From Acidobacteriota bacterium (GTDB taxonomy: Bacteria; Acidobacteriota; Thermoanaerobaculia; Gp7-AA8), in the NCBI GenBank assembly GCA_016184115.1, contig JACPDH010000035.1:1-63548 (forward strand): a stretch of 63,548 nucleotides of DNA, read 5' to 3'. Shown one piece after another: positions 50,557 to 59,068 of this stretch (the first letter of the stretch is position 1; every line of letters starts with the position of its first letter). The translations under genes and the position numbers were made by a program. The notes under the pieces were generated by a model, which was not told the DNA's origin, made no database searches, and saw only the letters and a program-made list of their open reading frames with translations.

Positions 50557-50736
50557 CCAGGTTTGAGGTCAAAGGTCAAGGCTGGCATGGATTCGCGAAA
50601 CGCGAAAGATTACGGCACGTGAGGGCGCGGGCAAGGTTTCAGCGCGGAAGAAGGCGATCGCTTGACTATGGTAGATCGCCGGGGATTCTGCCTGCTTTGA
50701 CCTTTGACGTTTGACCTTGGCCTCTGGCCCTTGGCC
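50557..50736. repeat. Paired heptamer element, AGGTCAA/CTTTGAC type, 180 bp
   Basis: The left part AGGTTTG AGGTCAA AGGTCAA (50559-50579) faces CTTTGAC CTTTGAC GTTTGAC CTTGGCC TCTGGCC CTTGGCC (50695-50736). The 115-bp spacer contains CGCGAAACGCG and GATCGCTTGACTATGGTAGATC hairpins. It sits exactly between the stop codons of two convergent genes. Confidence 0.85.
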
Positions 50737-50740
50737 CGCC

Positions 50741-51679
50741 TCACTCCCGCAGCTTCATCCAGGTCTCGAGGTGGTGAATCGCGAAGCCGGCGAAGGCGCG
50801 GTTGCCCGAGAAGGCAGTCGCAGTCTTTGCGAGCTCGCGCACGAGCGAAGCGTTCCCTTCCTGGAGGAACGTGACTTTCGACGGCTCGCTGTCGCCCGTC
50901 TCGACGCCCACCGTGACCAGCTTTCCGTTCGCTGCGGCCCACTCGATCTCATTGCGCGCATGGCGGATGAGACCGTCACGCCCTTCCGCTTTGTCGCGGT
51001 AGTCCATCAGAACGACGGTGTCGAGGACCGATTGCACGTGTTCGTTCATGGGGCGCAGCTTTCCGCGCCATTCGACCTCGTATCCGTCGAGCCAGAATGG
51101 AATCGCGGCGCTCACCTCGAGCCCTGATCCGTGGGCGATCGTCATCCATTCGTCGAGTCGATCGAGAAAAAGGGCCGAGAGGCCGAGCCTGTCGGTCGAC
51201 CATGCCTCGAGCATGTGGGGCTCGATGTCGAAGTGCACGCCGGTGAATCGCTCGCCTTTCTTCGACGTGTCGTTGTAGTTCAGCACGCGGCGAAGCATTG
51301 CGCGCGCGGCCTGCTTCTTTTCCGGCAACACGTAGGTCTGCGTGCTGAGAAAGTACGAGCCGAGGAGGGCATGAACGTCGATTCCGTCCGCACGGAGCTC
51401 GCGCACGAGCGCGCGGTAGAGCTCCGGATTCTCTCTGATGACGCTCCGCCCCTTGTACTCGTCGGCGTAGAGAAAAACCCGGCTGACGTGGCGCTCGTGA
51501 AGGAAGCTCTTGACCTGCGCCTTGTATGCCGCATCGTCGAGCATTCGAAACGTCTCCTTCTCCCATACCCAGACGGAGATCGGAGCGGGAGCGGGGACGG
51601 CGTAGATTGCGGGAGCGATCGCAACGACGATCGCGACCGCCGCGGCGCGTGCGCAGTTCCGGAGAAGGATCGAGCTCAC
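50741..51679 (-). CDS. Secreted TIM-barrel-like protein of unknown function
   Basis: This 312-residue protein has a signal peptide (AAAVAIVVAIAPAIYA). ISVWVWEKET, VSRVFLYADEYKG, ALVRELRADGIDVHALLG, FTGVHFDIEPHMLEAW and VVLMDYRDKAEG follow each other in the order of a glycosidase-type TIM barrel. The DIEPH stretch resembles the acidic active-site strand of GH18-like proteins, but the full DxxDxDxE motif is missing. Start at GTG 51679. Enzymatic activity is not certain. Confidence 0.65.
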   Translation of the reverse strand: MSSILLRNCARAAAVAIVVAIAPAIYAVPAPAPISVWVWEKETFRMLDDAAYKAQVKSFLHERHVSRVFLYADEYKGRSVIRENPELYRALVRELRADGIDVHALLGSYFLSTQTYVLPEKKQAARAMLRRVLNYNDTSKKGERFTGVHFDIEPHMLEAWSTDRLGLSALFLDRLDEWMTIAHGSGLEVSAAIPFWLDGYEVEWRGKLRPMNEHVQSVLDTVVLMDYRDKAEGRDGLIRHARNEIEWAAANGKLVTVGVETGDSEPSKVTFLQEGNASLVRELAKTATAFSGNRAFAGFAIHHLETWMKLRE

Positions 51680-51723
51680 TCCCGATGCGTAACCCTCATC
51701 GAGAAGTCGTCAATTTCAGCGGA

Positions 51724-52839
51724 TCAGCGCTCGACGGGGAAGCCTTCCTGAGCCCAGCGACGAATGCCGCCGCCGAGGTTGCGGACCGACTGGAAGCCGG
51801 CATCGCGAAGCAGCGTCGCCGCGTGGGCGCTGCGCATCCCTGAGGCGCAATAGCAGACGATGTCGCGCCCCTGCTCGATCTCGTCGAGCCGAGCCGGGAG
51901 ATCGCGAAGTGGCATCAGGTCAGCGGTGGCGATATGCCCACCATTCCATTCGATCGGCTCGCGGACGTCGATGAGGAGCGGTGCCGAAGGGCTCTCGAGA
52001 AGTGCCGCGAGTTCGCGCGGCGCAATCTCCGCTTCGCCGGCGGGCGTCATTCCGCAGAATGCCTCGTAGTCGACGAGCTCGCGGATCGTCGGATTCGCAC
52101 CGCAGACGACACAGTCGGGGTTTCGTGGAACACGCAGCTCGCGGAACGACATCCGCATCAGGTCGACGAGCAACATCCGGCCGACGAGCAGGTCGCCGCG
52201 ACCGAGGATGAATTTCATCGCCTCGGTTGCCTGGATCACGCCGACGAGTCCTGGCACCACGCCGAGCACTCCTCCTTCTTCGCACGACGGCACGAGCCCT
52301 GGAGGCGGCGGTTCCGAGTACATGCAGCGGTAGCAGGGGCCTTGCGGCGGATGGAAGACCGAAGCCTGTCCGACGAAACGGAAGATCGAGCCATAGACGT
52401 TAGGCTTCCCGAGGAGTACGCAGGCGTCATTGACGAGATAGCGTGTTGGAAAATTGTCAGACGCGTCGAGCACGACGTCGTAAGTCCGGAGCACGTCGAA
52501 CGCATTGGAGGAGGTGAGGCGAAGCTCGTGCGCAACGATCTCGACCGTGGGGTTGAGCTCGCGAAGCCGCCGCGCCGCCGTCTCGATCTTCGGTTTTCCG
52601 ACGGAAGGAGTGTCGAAGAGGATCTGACGCTGCAGGTTCGAGATGTCGAGCCGGTCGAACTCGACGAGCCCGATCCGTCCTACTCCTGCCGCGGCGAGGT
52701 AAAGGGCCGAGGGGCTTCCGAGGCCGCCGGCGCCGACGACGAGCACGGAGCCGTTGCGGAGCCGTGTCTGTCCTTCCACGCCCATCTCGGGAAGCGAAAT
52801 ATGACGCGAATAACGCTGGAGCTCGTCGTTCGAGAGCAT
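51724..52839 (-). CDS. moeB: ThiF/MoeB-type adenylyltransferase with rhodanese domain
   Basis: This 371-residue enzyme adenylates the C-terminus of a ubiquitin-like sulfur carrier (MoaD or ThiS). The E1-like domain has VLVVGAGGLGSPSALYLAAAGVG, DRLDISNLQRQILF, DASDNFPTRYLVND, the catalytic-Cys region VPSCEEGGVLGVVPG and zinc ligands CYRC and CVVC. A C-terminal rhodanese domain has the active site VCYCASGMRSA and supplies sulfur. Such fusions are called MoeB, MoeBR or ThiF; the choice depends on the carrier, which is not in the window. Confidence 0.93.
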   Translation of the reverse strand: MLSNDELQRYSRHISLPEMGVEGQTRLRNGSVLVVGAGGLGSPSALYLAAAGVGRIGLVEFDRLDISNLQRQILFDTPSVGKPKIETAARRLRELNPTVEIVAHELRLTSSNAFDVLRTYDVVLDASDNFPTRYLVNDACVLLGKPNVYGSIFRFVGQASVFHPPQGPCYRCMYSEPPPPGLVPSCEEGGVLGVVPGLVGVIQATEAMKFILGRGDLLVGRMLLVDLMRMSFRELRVPRNPDCVVCGANPTIRELVDYEAFCGMTPAGEAEIAPRELAALLESPSAPLLIDVREPIEWNGGHIATADLMPLRDLPARLDEIEQGRDIVCYCASGMRSAHAATLLRDAGFQSVRNLGGGIRRWAQEGFPVER

Positions 52840-52875
52840 GGAGATCCTGAGAGCAGCGAGACGCCGCGGGAATCG

Positions 52876-53580
52876 CTACTTCTTTCGTTTGACGAGTTGC
52901 TTCACCTCGTCGTTACCGAGAGGACTGTGCGCGGCAATGATGACCGCCGCGGTGCCCTCATTGAAAAGAGGAATGTTGAACCGGATCGGGAGCGTGCCGT
53001 CGCCGGTCGTAAGCCCGCGAAAGAGGACGCGCGGCGGCTCCACCGTGGAGATCATCTTGACCTCGATCTGCGCCGCTTCGATCGCCGTCTGCGACAAACT
53101 CTTCCGCGCGGCGATCCGCATCTCGACCGATTGGCCGCTCACGAAGTCACAGGGGCTGAGGATCGAGAGCTCGAGATGCTCGCTCTCGGCCTCGGCCGCG
53201 AGGTAGTCGAGGATCACCTGATCGAGCGTCTTGTCTTCTGAGGGCTGTTCGACCGTCGCCTGCGCGACGGAGCTCGCCTCGACCGTCTTCCCGGTCTGCG
53301 TGATCGTCTTCTTGCCTGGCGCGACGACGAGCGAGTCGAACTTGCCTCGCTTGATCGCCGCGATCATCGTGCGATGCTGGTGCTCCATCAGCGTGCCGAT
53401 TTCAGTCTCGCTGATGCCTTCCTTCACCTTGTCGAGATACGAGGTTTTTTTCGACGCGAGGATCTCGCCGCCAACGTAAACGAGCGACTCGATGTAAGGA
53501 TTGGCCAGACCCTTATCCTCGGTCTGAATGTGATAGACCTTCTCGTTGTGCTTGATGTCGGTATTGAAGCCGGTGATCAC
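52876..53580 (-). CDS. Conserved protein with GFNTD-type N-terminal domain, unknown function
   Basis: This 234-residue cytoplasmic protein begins MITGFNTDIKHNEKVYHIQTEDKG...ESLVYVGGEILASKKTSY, a pattern known from uncharacterised proteins of Acidobacteriota and Deltaproteobacteria. The second half, about residues 135-230, looks like a single beta-sandwich domain (LELSILSPCDFVSGQSVEMRI ... LPIRFNIPLFNEGTAAVIIAA). The start is GTG 53580. Function unknown. Confidence 0.75.
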   Translation of the reverse strand: MITGFNTDIKHNEKVYHIQTEDKGLANPYIESLVYVGGEILASKKTSYLDKVKEGISETEIGTLMEHQHRTMIAAIKRGKFDSLVVAPGKKTITQTGKTVEASSVAQATVEQPSEDKTLDQVILDYLAAEAESEHLELSILSPCDFVSGQSVEMRIAARKSLSQTAIEAAQIEVKMISTVEPPRVLFRGLTTGDGTLPIRFNIPLFNEGTAAVIIAAHSPLGNDEVKQLVKRKK

Positions 53581-53658
53581 GGGTCGAGCGCCTTCGAATC
53601 GTCTGAGCCGTCACAGCTTAGCAAAAAAAAGGGGGCAAAGGCGAAGCGTCGCTGAGCC

Positions 53659-54105
53659 TCACCGCGCCTCGCCTTGGAATGCGCCGACGCGGGCGCGGAG
53701 CTCGTCGGAAATCGCGATCTTGCGACGCTCTTGCCACGAGAAGAGAACGACCACGACCTTGCCGGTTGCGGCGATCTCGCCGCTCGCTGCCTTCACGACC
53801 TCGTAGACGAAGTCGAGCGAGGAGCTGCGCATCTCGCTGATGCGGACCCGGATGTGTACGAGCTCCATCATGTTGAGCTCGCGACGAAAGTCGCACTCGG
53901 CGCGGGCCACGATGAAGGTCAGAGACGACGGCTCGGTCGCTCCGACCATCTCCATCCAGTATTTCGTCCGTGCCCATTCGAAGTAGGCGAAGTAGACGGC
54001 GTTGTTGACGTGGCCCATCGCGTCGAGATCCTGCCAGGTGACCTCGTGCGGGACGACGTACCAGCCGTCTTCGAATCCGGCGACGCTCGGTGATGGCTTT
54101 CCCAT
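53659..54105 (-). CDS. Acyl-CoA thioesterase, hotdog fold (4HBT/YbgC-like)
   Basis: This 148-residue protein has the 4HBT motif VTWQDLDAMGHVNNAVYFAYFEWAR, in which the Asp after Gln is catalytic, then RAECDFRRELNMMELVHIRVRI and KVVVVLFSWQ. It hydrolyses an acyl-CoA. The length matches YbgC-type enzymes. No fatty-acid operon is adjacent, so the substrate is unknown. Confidence 0.9.
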   Translation of the reverse strand: MGKPSPSVAGFEDGWYVVPHEVTWQDLDAMGHVNNAVYFAYFEWARTKYWMEMVGATEPSSLTFIVARAECDFRRELNMMELVHIRVRISEMRSSSLDFVYEVVKAASGEIAATGKVVVVLFSWQERRKIAISDELRARVGAFQGEAR

Positions 54106-54167
54106 GAGGTCGATCGCGAGGATTATGCACTATCGCGACGGTGATTCTCGCGTGCATCGAGTAGTGC

Positions 54168-54173
54168 TACTCT
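54168..54173 (+). promoter_or_regulatory. -10 box of a leaderless promoter
   Basis: TACTCT is followed by 7 nt and then ATG 54181. Confidence 0.35.
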
Positions 54174-54180
54174 GGCCGAA

Positions 54181-54552
54181 ATGGGCCACACCCGCTTCAT
54201 CGAGCACGAGGGTGTTCGCATCCTCGAGATCGACTTCTCCGCCTGCCGAGGCCAGGAGTACGTGCGGCGGATCGAGGAAGCCGCGGTGGTCATTCGGGCA
54301 CAGCCCGAGAATTCGCTCCTGACCCTTACGATCGTCACCGGCGCCGAGTACAGCGCGGCGATGATGGATGTGCTCCGCCCCTACGTCGCGGGGAACAAGC
54401 CTTACGTGATCGCGGGCGCGGTCGTCACCCACGACCACCTGCAAAAGGTCGTGGCGCCGGTGAATCGGCTCACGGGGCGCGATCTCGAGACGTTCGACGA
54501 CGTCGAGAGCGCGAAGGCGTGGCTCGTGGAGCGAGCGCGCCAGCGCGACTGA
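54181..54552 (+). CDS. Small STAS/SpoIIAA-like protein of unknown function
   Basis: This 123-residue protein has the pattern of small uncharacterised STAS-like proteins: MGHTRFIEHEGVRILEIDFS, LLTLTIVTGAEYSAAMMDVLRPYVAGNKPYVIAGAVV and TGRDLETFDDVESAKAWL. It has no signal or membrane segment. It probably binds a partner rather than catalysing a reaction. It is divergent from the thioesterase. Confidence 0.7.
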   Translation: MGHTRFIEHEGVRILEIDFSACRGQEYVRRIEEAAVVIRAQPENSLLTLTIVTGAEYSAAMMDVLRPYVAGNKPYVIAGAVVTHDHLQKVVAPVNRLTGRDLETFDDVESAKAWLVERARQRD

Positions 54553-54591
54553 GGCACCACCAGGCGGGCGCCCCGCCGGCCTTGGCCATGC

Positions 54592-54597
54592 TATCGT
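54592..54597 (+). promoter_or_regulatory. -10 box of a leaderless promoter
   Basis: TATCGT is followed by 7 nt and then ATG 54605. Confidence 0.3.
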
Positions 54598-54604
54598 TTC
54601 GTGC

Positions 54605-55414
54605 ATGAGGCGCTTCATCGCCGCCGCGGTCCAGATGACGTCGACCGACGATCGCGCGCGCAACCTCGAACAGGCGTTCGCACTCGTCGATCGCGCGGTC
54701 GAACGCGGTGCGGAGCTCGTCGCGCTTCCGGAGAACGTCGACATGATCGGGCCGCACGGGCCCAAGGTCTCGTCCGCCGAACCGCTCGACGGACCGACCT
54801 TCATGGCCTTCAAGGCGAAGGCGAAAGAGAAGAAGATCTGGCTTCTCGCAGGATCGATTGCCGAAGTCTCGCCGGAGGCGGGGAAGGCCCGCAATACCTC
54901 CGCGCTCTTCGGCCCCGACGGCAAACGCATCGCGATCTACCGCAAGATCCACTTGTTCGATGTCGACCTTCCCGATGGCACGCGCTTCCGTGAGAGCGAC
55001 GTCGTCGAGCCGGGGAGCGACGTCGTCATCGCGAAAACGAAGATCGCAACGTTCGGGATGTCGATCTGCTACGACCTCCGATTCCCCGAGCTCTATCGCG
55101 CACTTGCCGCGAACAAGGCCGAAGTGCTCCTCGTCCCGTCGGCGTTCACGATGCAGACGGGGAAAGACCATTGGGAGGTACTGTTGCGCGCGCGCGCGAT
55201 CGAGAACACGGCGTGGCTCATCGCCCCCGCACAGACGGGAGAGCACGGTCGCGGTCGGCGCAGCTACGGCAACGCGATGATCGTCGATCCATGGGGCACC
55301 GTCGTCGCGCGTTGCTCGGACGGCCCGGGAATCTGCATCGCAGAGATCGACCCCGCGGTGTTGGAGGCGACGCGGAAGGCGATACCGTCGCTCAGGCACA
55401 GGAAACTGAGCTAG
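54605..55414 (+). CDS. Carbon-nitrogen hydrolase (Nit1-like amidase)
   Basis: This 269-residue nitrilase-superfamily enzyme has the triad Glu43 (LPEN), Lys114 (YRKIHLFDVD) and Cys155 (SICYDLRFPEL). The KIHLFDVDLP stretch is typical of Nit1/NitA, which hydrolyses deaminated glutathione as metabolite repair. The activity is assigned from similarity only. It is followed by a short heptamer element and the HerA-like ATPase gene. Confidence 0.9.
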   Translation: MRRFIAAAVQMTSTDDRARNLEQAFALVDRAVERGAELVALPENVDMIGPHGPKVSSAEPLDGPTFMAFKAKAKEKKIWLLAGSIAEVSPEAGKARNTSALFGPDGKRIAIYRKIHLFDVDLPDGTRFRESDVVEPGSDVVIAKTKIATFGMSICYDLRFPELYRALAANKAEVLLVPSAFTMQTGKDHWEVLLRARAIENTAWLIAPAQTGEHGRGRRSYGNAMIVDPWGTVVARCSDGPGICIAEIDPAVLEATRKAIPSLRHRKLS

Positions 55415-55423
55415 TTGAAAACT

Positions 55424-55454
55424 AGTGCTGAGCACTCAGGACTCAGCACTCAGG
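55424..55454. repeat. Minimal heptamer element, AGTCCTG type
   Basis: AGTGCTG at 55424-55430 is followed immediately by AGC ACTCAGG ACTCAGC ACTCAGG. The two halves form the palindrome AGTGCTGAGCACT. There is no spacer, in contrast to the other paired elements. It ends 13 bp before the start of the ATPase gene. Confidence 0.8.
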
Positions 55455-55467
55455 ACTCTAAACTTCC

Positions 55468-57903
55468 ATGCTCGACTACGACAAGCTCGGATCCTTTTAC
55501 CTCGGCAAGACGTTCGATCTCGCCTCGGGTGCGCGCGACGCGGCGCCTCTGCTCTACGACTCGAAGGACCTGACGACGCACGCCGTCATCGTCGGAATGA
55601 CCGGAAGCGGCAAGACGGGACTCGGGATCTCGCTTCTCGAAGAAGCACTCATCGACAACATTCCGGTGATCGCCGTAGACCCGAAGGGAGATCTCGGCAA
55701 CCTGTTGCTGACGTTTCCCGAGCTTCGACCCGAGGACTTCCGTCCCTGGATCAACGAACAGGATGCGGCGACGCGCGGCGTGAGCGCGGATGAGTTCGCG
55801 AGGCAGCAGGCGGCGCTCTGGACGAAGGGGCTCGGCGAATGGGAGCAGAGTGGGGAACGGATTGCGAAGCTGCGCGAAGCGGTCACGTTCGGGATCTATA
55901 CGCCAGGCTCCAGCACTGGGCGGCCGCTCAGCGTGCTTCGATCACTCACGCCTCCGCCGGCCGGGACGCGCGACGACGCCGACCTTTGGCGCGAGGCGGT
56001 GCAGAGCACGACGACGGGACTGCTGTCGCTCCTCGGCATCGAGGGTGATGCCCTTTCGAGCCGCGACCACATCCTGATCGGGAACATCATCGAGAGCTCG
56101 TGGCGGCGGGGCGAGAGCCTCGACCTCGCTGGCTTGATTCACGCAATTCAGGCGCCGCCATTCGATCGGTTAGGCGTGCTCGACCTCGAGTCGTTCTACC
56201 CGTCGAAGGAGCGGTTCGGTCTCGCGATGCGGGTGAACAACCTGCTCGCATCACCCGGGTTCGCGGCGTGGCTCGAAGGAGAGCCGCTAGACGCCGGCGC
56301 GCTGCTCCATGGCCCTGGAGGCCGGCCGCGAGCATCGGTGATCAACATCGCGCACCTCGGTGACCAGGAGCGGATGTTCTTCATCACGATGCTGCTCAAC
56401 CGGATCATCGCCTGGATGCGGGCGCAGCCTGGAACGACGAGTCTGCGCGCGATCCTCTACATCGACGAGATCTTCGGCTATTTCCCGCCGGTCGCGAACC
56501 CGCCTTCGAAGGCGCCGCTCATGTTGTTGCTCAAGCAGGCGCGTGCATTTGGGCTCGGCGTCGTGCTCGCGACGCAAAACCCGGTCGACCTCGATTACAA
56601 AGGTCTCGCGAATTGCGGTACCTGGTTCGTCGGGCGGCTGCAGACCGAGCGCGACAAGGAGCGGCTTCTCGAGGGACTCGAGGGCGTGTCATTAGGCGAA
56701 AAGTTCGATCGCGCCGCGACGGAACGCACGATCGCGGGGCTCGGTAAGCGGGTCTTCCTTCTGCACAACGTCCACGAGGACGCGCCGGTCGTCTTCGAGA
56801 CGCGTTGGGCGATGTCGTATCTCGCAGGGCCGATGAGCCGGGAACAGATTCGTAAGCTCGCTGCGGCCGCGGACGATCCATCGGCCGCGACTCCGCAGCC
56901 GCAGAGCGTCACGCTGCCTCCCGTTGGCGGAGTGCTCGTTGCAACGGTCGCTGCCCCGTCGACCGCGCCTCCGGTCATTCCACCTGAGATCGAGCGCTGG
57001 TATCTGCGCGCATCGGGTGCTGGTACGGATGTGTCGTATGAGCCGGCGGTGCTCGGCGTTGCGGATGTTCACTACATGAGCGCGAAGCATGGGATCGATC
57101 ACGCGGAGCGCATCGCACTCATGGCAGGGATATTCGACGTGCCAGGAGGCGTCGAGTGGGAATCAGCCGGAACGCTCGACCTCGAGCGATCGAAGCTCGA
57201 CACCACGCCGTTGCCCGGCGCGATTTACGGCGAGCTCGCCGCGGAAGGACGCGATCCGAAGTGCCTCGAGAGGTGGAAGAAGTCGCTCCTCGTATCGTTG
57301 CGACAGGATCGGGCGCTCACACTATTTCAGAGCGCGACATTCAAAGAGACGAGCAAGCCGGGTGAGAGCGAGATCGCGTTTCGCGGCCGCCTCGCGCAGC
57401 GGGCCCGCGAAAGACGCGACCTCGAAGCGGCGAAGCTTCGAAAGAAGTACGAGCCGAAATTCACGGCGCTGGAGAACAGGATACGGTCGGCGCAGCAGTC
57501 GGTGCGGCGCGAGCTCGAACAGGCGAAGTCGCGCAAGCTCGACGCGACCGTCTCCGTGGGCACGGCGATCCTCGGGTCGCTCTTCGGACGCAAGAAACTC
57601 TCGATGTCGACCGCGTCGCGCGTCGGCTCCGCGATCGGCCGCGTATCGCGCGCAGGAGAAGAGGCGAGCGACGTCGATCGCGCACAGGAAACCTACGAAG
57701 CTCTGCAGCAGCAACTCGACGCACTCCATATGCAAATGGACGAGGAGATCACGGCGCTCGCGTCGACGTTCGATCCCGCGTCGGAACCGCTCGAAGCGCT
57801 GATCCTCAAACCGAAATCGACCGACATCGAGCTACGGCTCTTCGGTATCGTCTTCCGCCCGATGCGCAAGCAGCCGGGAGGCGGGCTCACGAAAGACTGG
57901 TAG
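55468..57903 (+). CDS. HerA/FtsK-like ATPase (DUF87-type)
   Basis: This 811-residue protein has an N-terminal HerA-like ATPase domain: Walker A GMTGSGKT (43-50), AVDPKGDLGNLLL, Walker B ILYIDEIFGYFPP and FGLGVVLATQNPVDLDYKGLANCGTWFVG. Later parts contain a coiled coil (about residues 635-690) and a small glycine-rich GTAILGSLFGRKK hairpin. HerA proteins usually act as hexameric DNA translocases with a NurA nuclease, which is not present here. The DNA-processing or defence role is inferred from the fold. It probably starts the operon that continues with three downstream genes. Confidence 0.85.
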   Translation: MLDYDKLGSFYLGKTFDLASGARDAAPLLYDSKDLTTHAVIVGMTGSGKTGLGISLLEEALIDNIPVIAVDPKGDLGNLLLTFPELRPEDFRPWINEQDAATRGVSADEFARQQAALWTKGLGEWEQSGERIAKLREAVTFGIYTPGSSTGRPLSVLRSLTPPPAGTRDDADLWREAVQSTTTGLLSLLGIEGDALSSRDHILIGNIIESSWRRGESLDLAGLIHAIQAPPFDRLGVLDLESFYPSKERFGLAMRVNNLLASPGFAAWLEGEPLDAGALLHGPGGRPRASVINIAHLGDQERMFFITMLLNRIIAWMRAQPGTTSLRAILYIDEIFGYFPPVANPPSKAPLMLLLKQARAFGLGVVLATQNPVDLDYKGLANCGTWFVGRLQTERDKERLLEGLEGVSLGEKFDRAATERTIAGLGKRVFLLHNVHEDAPVVFETRWAMSYLAGPMSREQIRKLAAAADDPSAATPQPQSVTLPPVGGVLVATVAAPSTAPPVIPPEIERWYLRASGAGTDVSYEPAVLGVADVHYMSAKHGIDHAERIALMAGIFDVPGGVEWESAGTLDLERSKLDTTPLPGAIYGELAAEGRDPKCLERWKKSLLVSLRQDRALTLFQSATFKETSKPGESEIAFRGRLAQRARERRDLEAAKLRKKYEPKFTALENRIRSAQQSVRRELEQAKSRKLDATVSVGTAILGSLFGRKKLSMSTASRVGSAIGRVSRAGEEASDVDRAQETYEALQQQLDALHMQMDEEITALASTFDPASEPLEALILKPKSTDIELRLFGIVFRPMRKQPGGGLTKDW

Positions 57904-57910
57904 CGGCGTC

Positions 57911-58534
57911 ATGACATCGCACCAGTGGCTTCAGCTTCTCGGCTACGCCGCATCTCTGCTCATCGCGATCTCGCTGATGCAGCGCTCGGTGATGCGGCTC
58001 CGCATCATCAACCTTCTCGGCGCGTCGACCTTCGCGATTTACGGATACCTCATCGGGGCCTATCCGGTTGGAATCCTCAACACGATGACGGCGTCGATCA
58101 ACGTCTACCAGCTGATCCGCCTCCGGCGACGCAAGGAGATTTTCCGATTGCTCGAGGTGCGGGCGGAGTCGCAGTACCTCAACTACTTCCTCGAATTCGA
58201 GCGAAAGGACATCCGACGGTTCATCCCGGAGTTCGGCTTCAACCCCGAGGCGGCGAACATGGCGATCTTCGTACTGCGCGATCTCGTGCCTGCGGGTGTG
58301 CTGTTGGGGGAGCTGCGCGACGAGAAGTTTCATGTTCATCTCGACTATGCGATCGCGCAGTACCGCGACCAGAAGATTGGCCACTTCCTCTTCGTCGAGC
58401 AGGCCGATTTCTTCCGGGCGCACGGTGTTAGGGAATTCATCAGCCCCGCGGGTGTCGATGCCCATCCGAAGTACCTCGAGCGAATGGGATTCACGCCCGC
58501 GGGGGACGGCGTGAACTACCACCTCAGTTTGTAG
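57911..58534 (+). CDS. YgjV-like membrane protein fused to a GNAT-like domain
   Basis: This 207-residue protein has three N-terminal helices resembling the YgjV inner-membrane family (WLQLLGYAASLLIAISLMQ, INLLGASTFAIYGYLIGAYPV) followed by a cytoplasmic GNAT-like domain (GFNPEAANMAIFVLRDLVPAGVLLGEL, DYAIAQYRDQKIGHFLF, HPKYLERMGF). The classical acetyl-CoA loop is not obvious, so catalysis is doubtful. It starts 7 bp after the ATPase stop and is probably co-transcribed. Confidence 0.7.
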   Translation: MTSHQWLQLLGYAASLLIAISLMQRSVMRLRIINLLGASTFAIYGYLIGAYPVGILNTMTASINVYQLIRLRRRKEIFRLLEVRAESQYLNYFLEFERKDIRRFIPEFGFNPEAANMAIFVLRDLVPAGVLLGELRDEKFHVHLDYAIAQYRDQKIGHFLFVEQADFFRAHGVREFISPAGVDAHPKYLERMGFTPAGDGVNYHLSL

Positions 58535-58549
58535 GGGGCACTCGCGCGC

Positions 58550-59068
58550 ATGCACGTTCGGAACATTCACTCACGCGATTTCGACGCCGAGCCGGAGATG
58601 CTCGGGACATTGCTCGATACGCTCGCGGGCCCCGACGATCGCATCTGGCCGGCGACGAACTGGCCGAAGATGCGGTTCGATCGCCCACTGAGCGTCGGCG
58701 CAAGAGGCGGTCACGGGCCGATCCGATACGATGTCGAATCGTACGAGTCGGGGAGGTCGATCGTATTTCGATTCACCGCGCCTCGCGGCTTCGACGGCAC
58801 CCACTCGTTCTTCGTCGAGCGACTGACGAAGGGGGCGCGCCTCACGCACCTTCTCGTCATGGAGACGTCGGGGCGTGCGATGTTCTCGTGGGCGTTCATT
58901 TTTCGTCCGCTGCACGATGCGCTCGTCGAGGAAGCACTCGATCGCGCCGCGGAGGCAGTGGGCGAGGCGCTCGCTGCGCCACCATGGTCTCTCTATGTTC
59001 GGATGCTTCGCGCGATCGTCACGCGCCGGCGCGCAAGGGGAGAGGGAAGCCGGGGAACGCGGCGATGA
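58550..59068 (+). CDS. SRPBCC-like (START-fold) protein
   Basis: This 172-residue protein reads as a small START/SRPBCC-fold domain: MHVRNIHSRDFDAEPEMLGTLLDTL, WPATNWPKMRFDRP, GHGPIRYDVESYESGRSIVFRF and a C-terminal helix FIFRPLHDALVEEALDRAAEAV. Such proteins bind hydrophobic ligands. Its stop codon overlaps the ATG of the following diiron-like gene (ATGA at 59065), so the two are translationally coupled. Confidence 0.65.
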   Translation: MHVRNIHSRDFDAEPEMLGTLLDTLAGPDDRIWPATNWPKMRFDRPLSVGARGGHGPIRYDVESYESGRSIVFRFTAPRGFDGTHSFFVERLTKGARLTHLLVMETSGRAMFSWAFIFRPLHDALVEEALDRAAEAVGEALAAPPWSLYVRMLRAIVTRRRARGEGSRGTRR

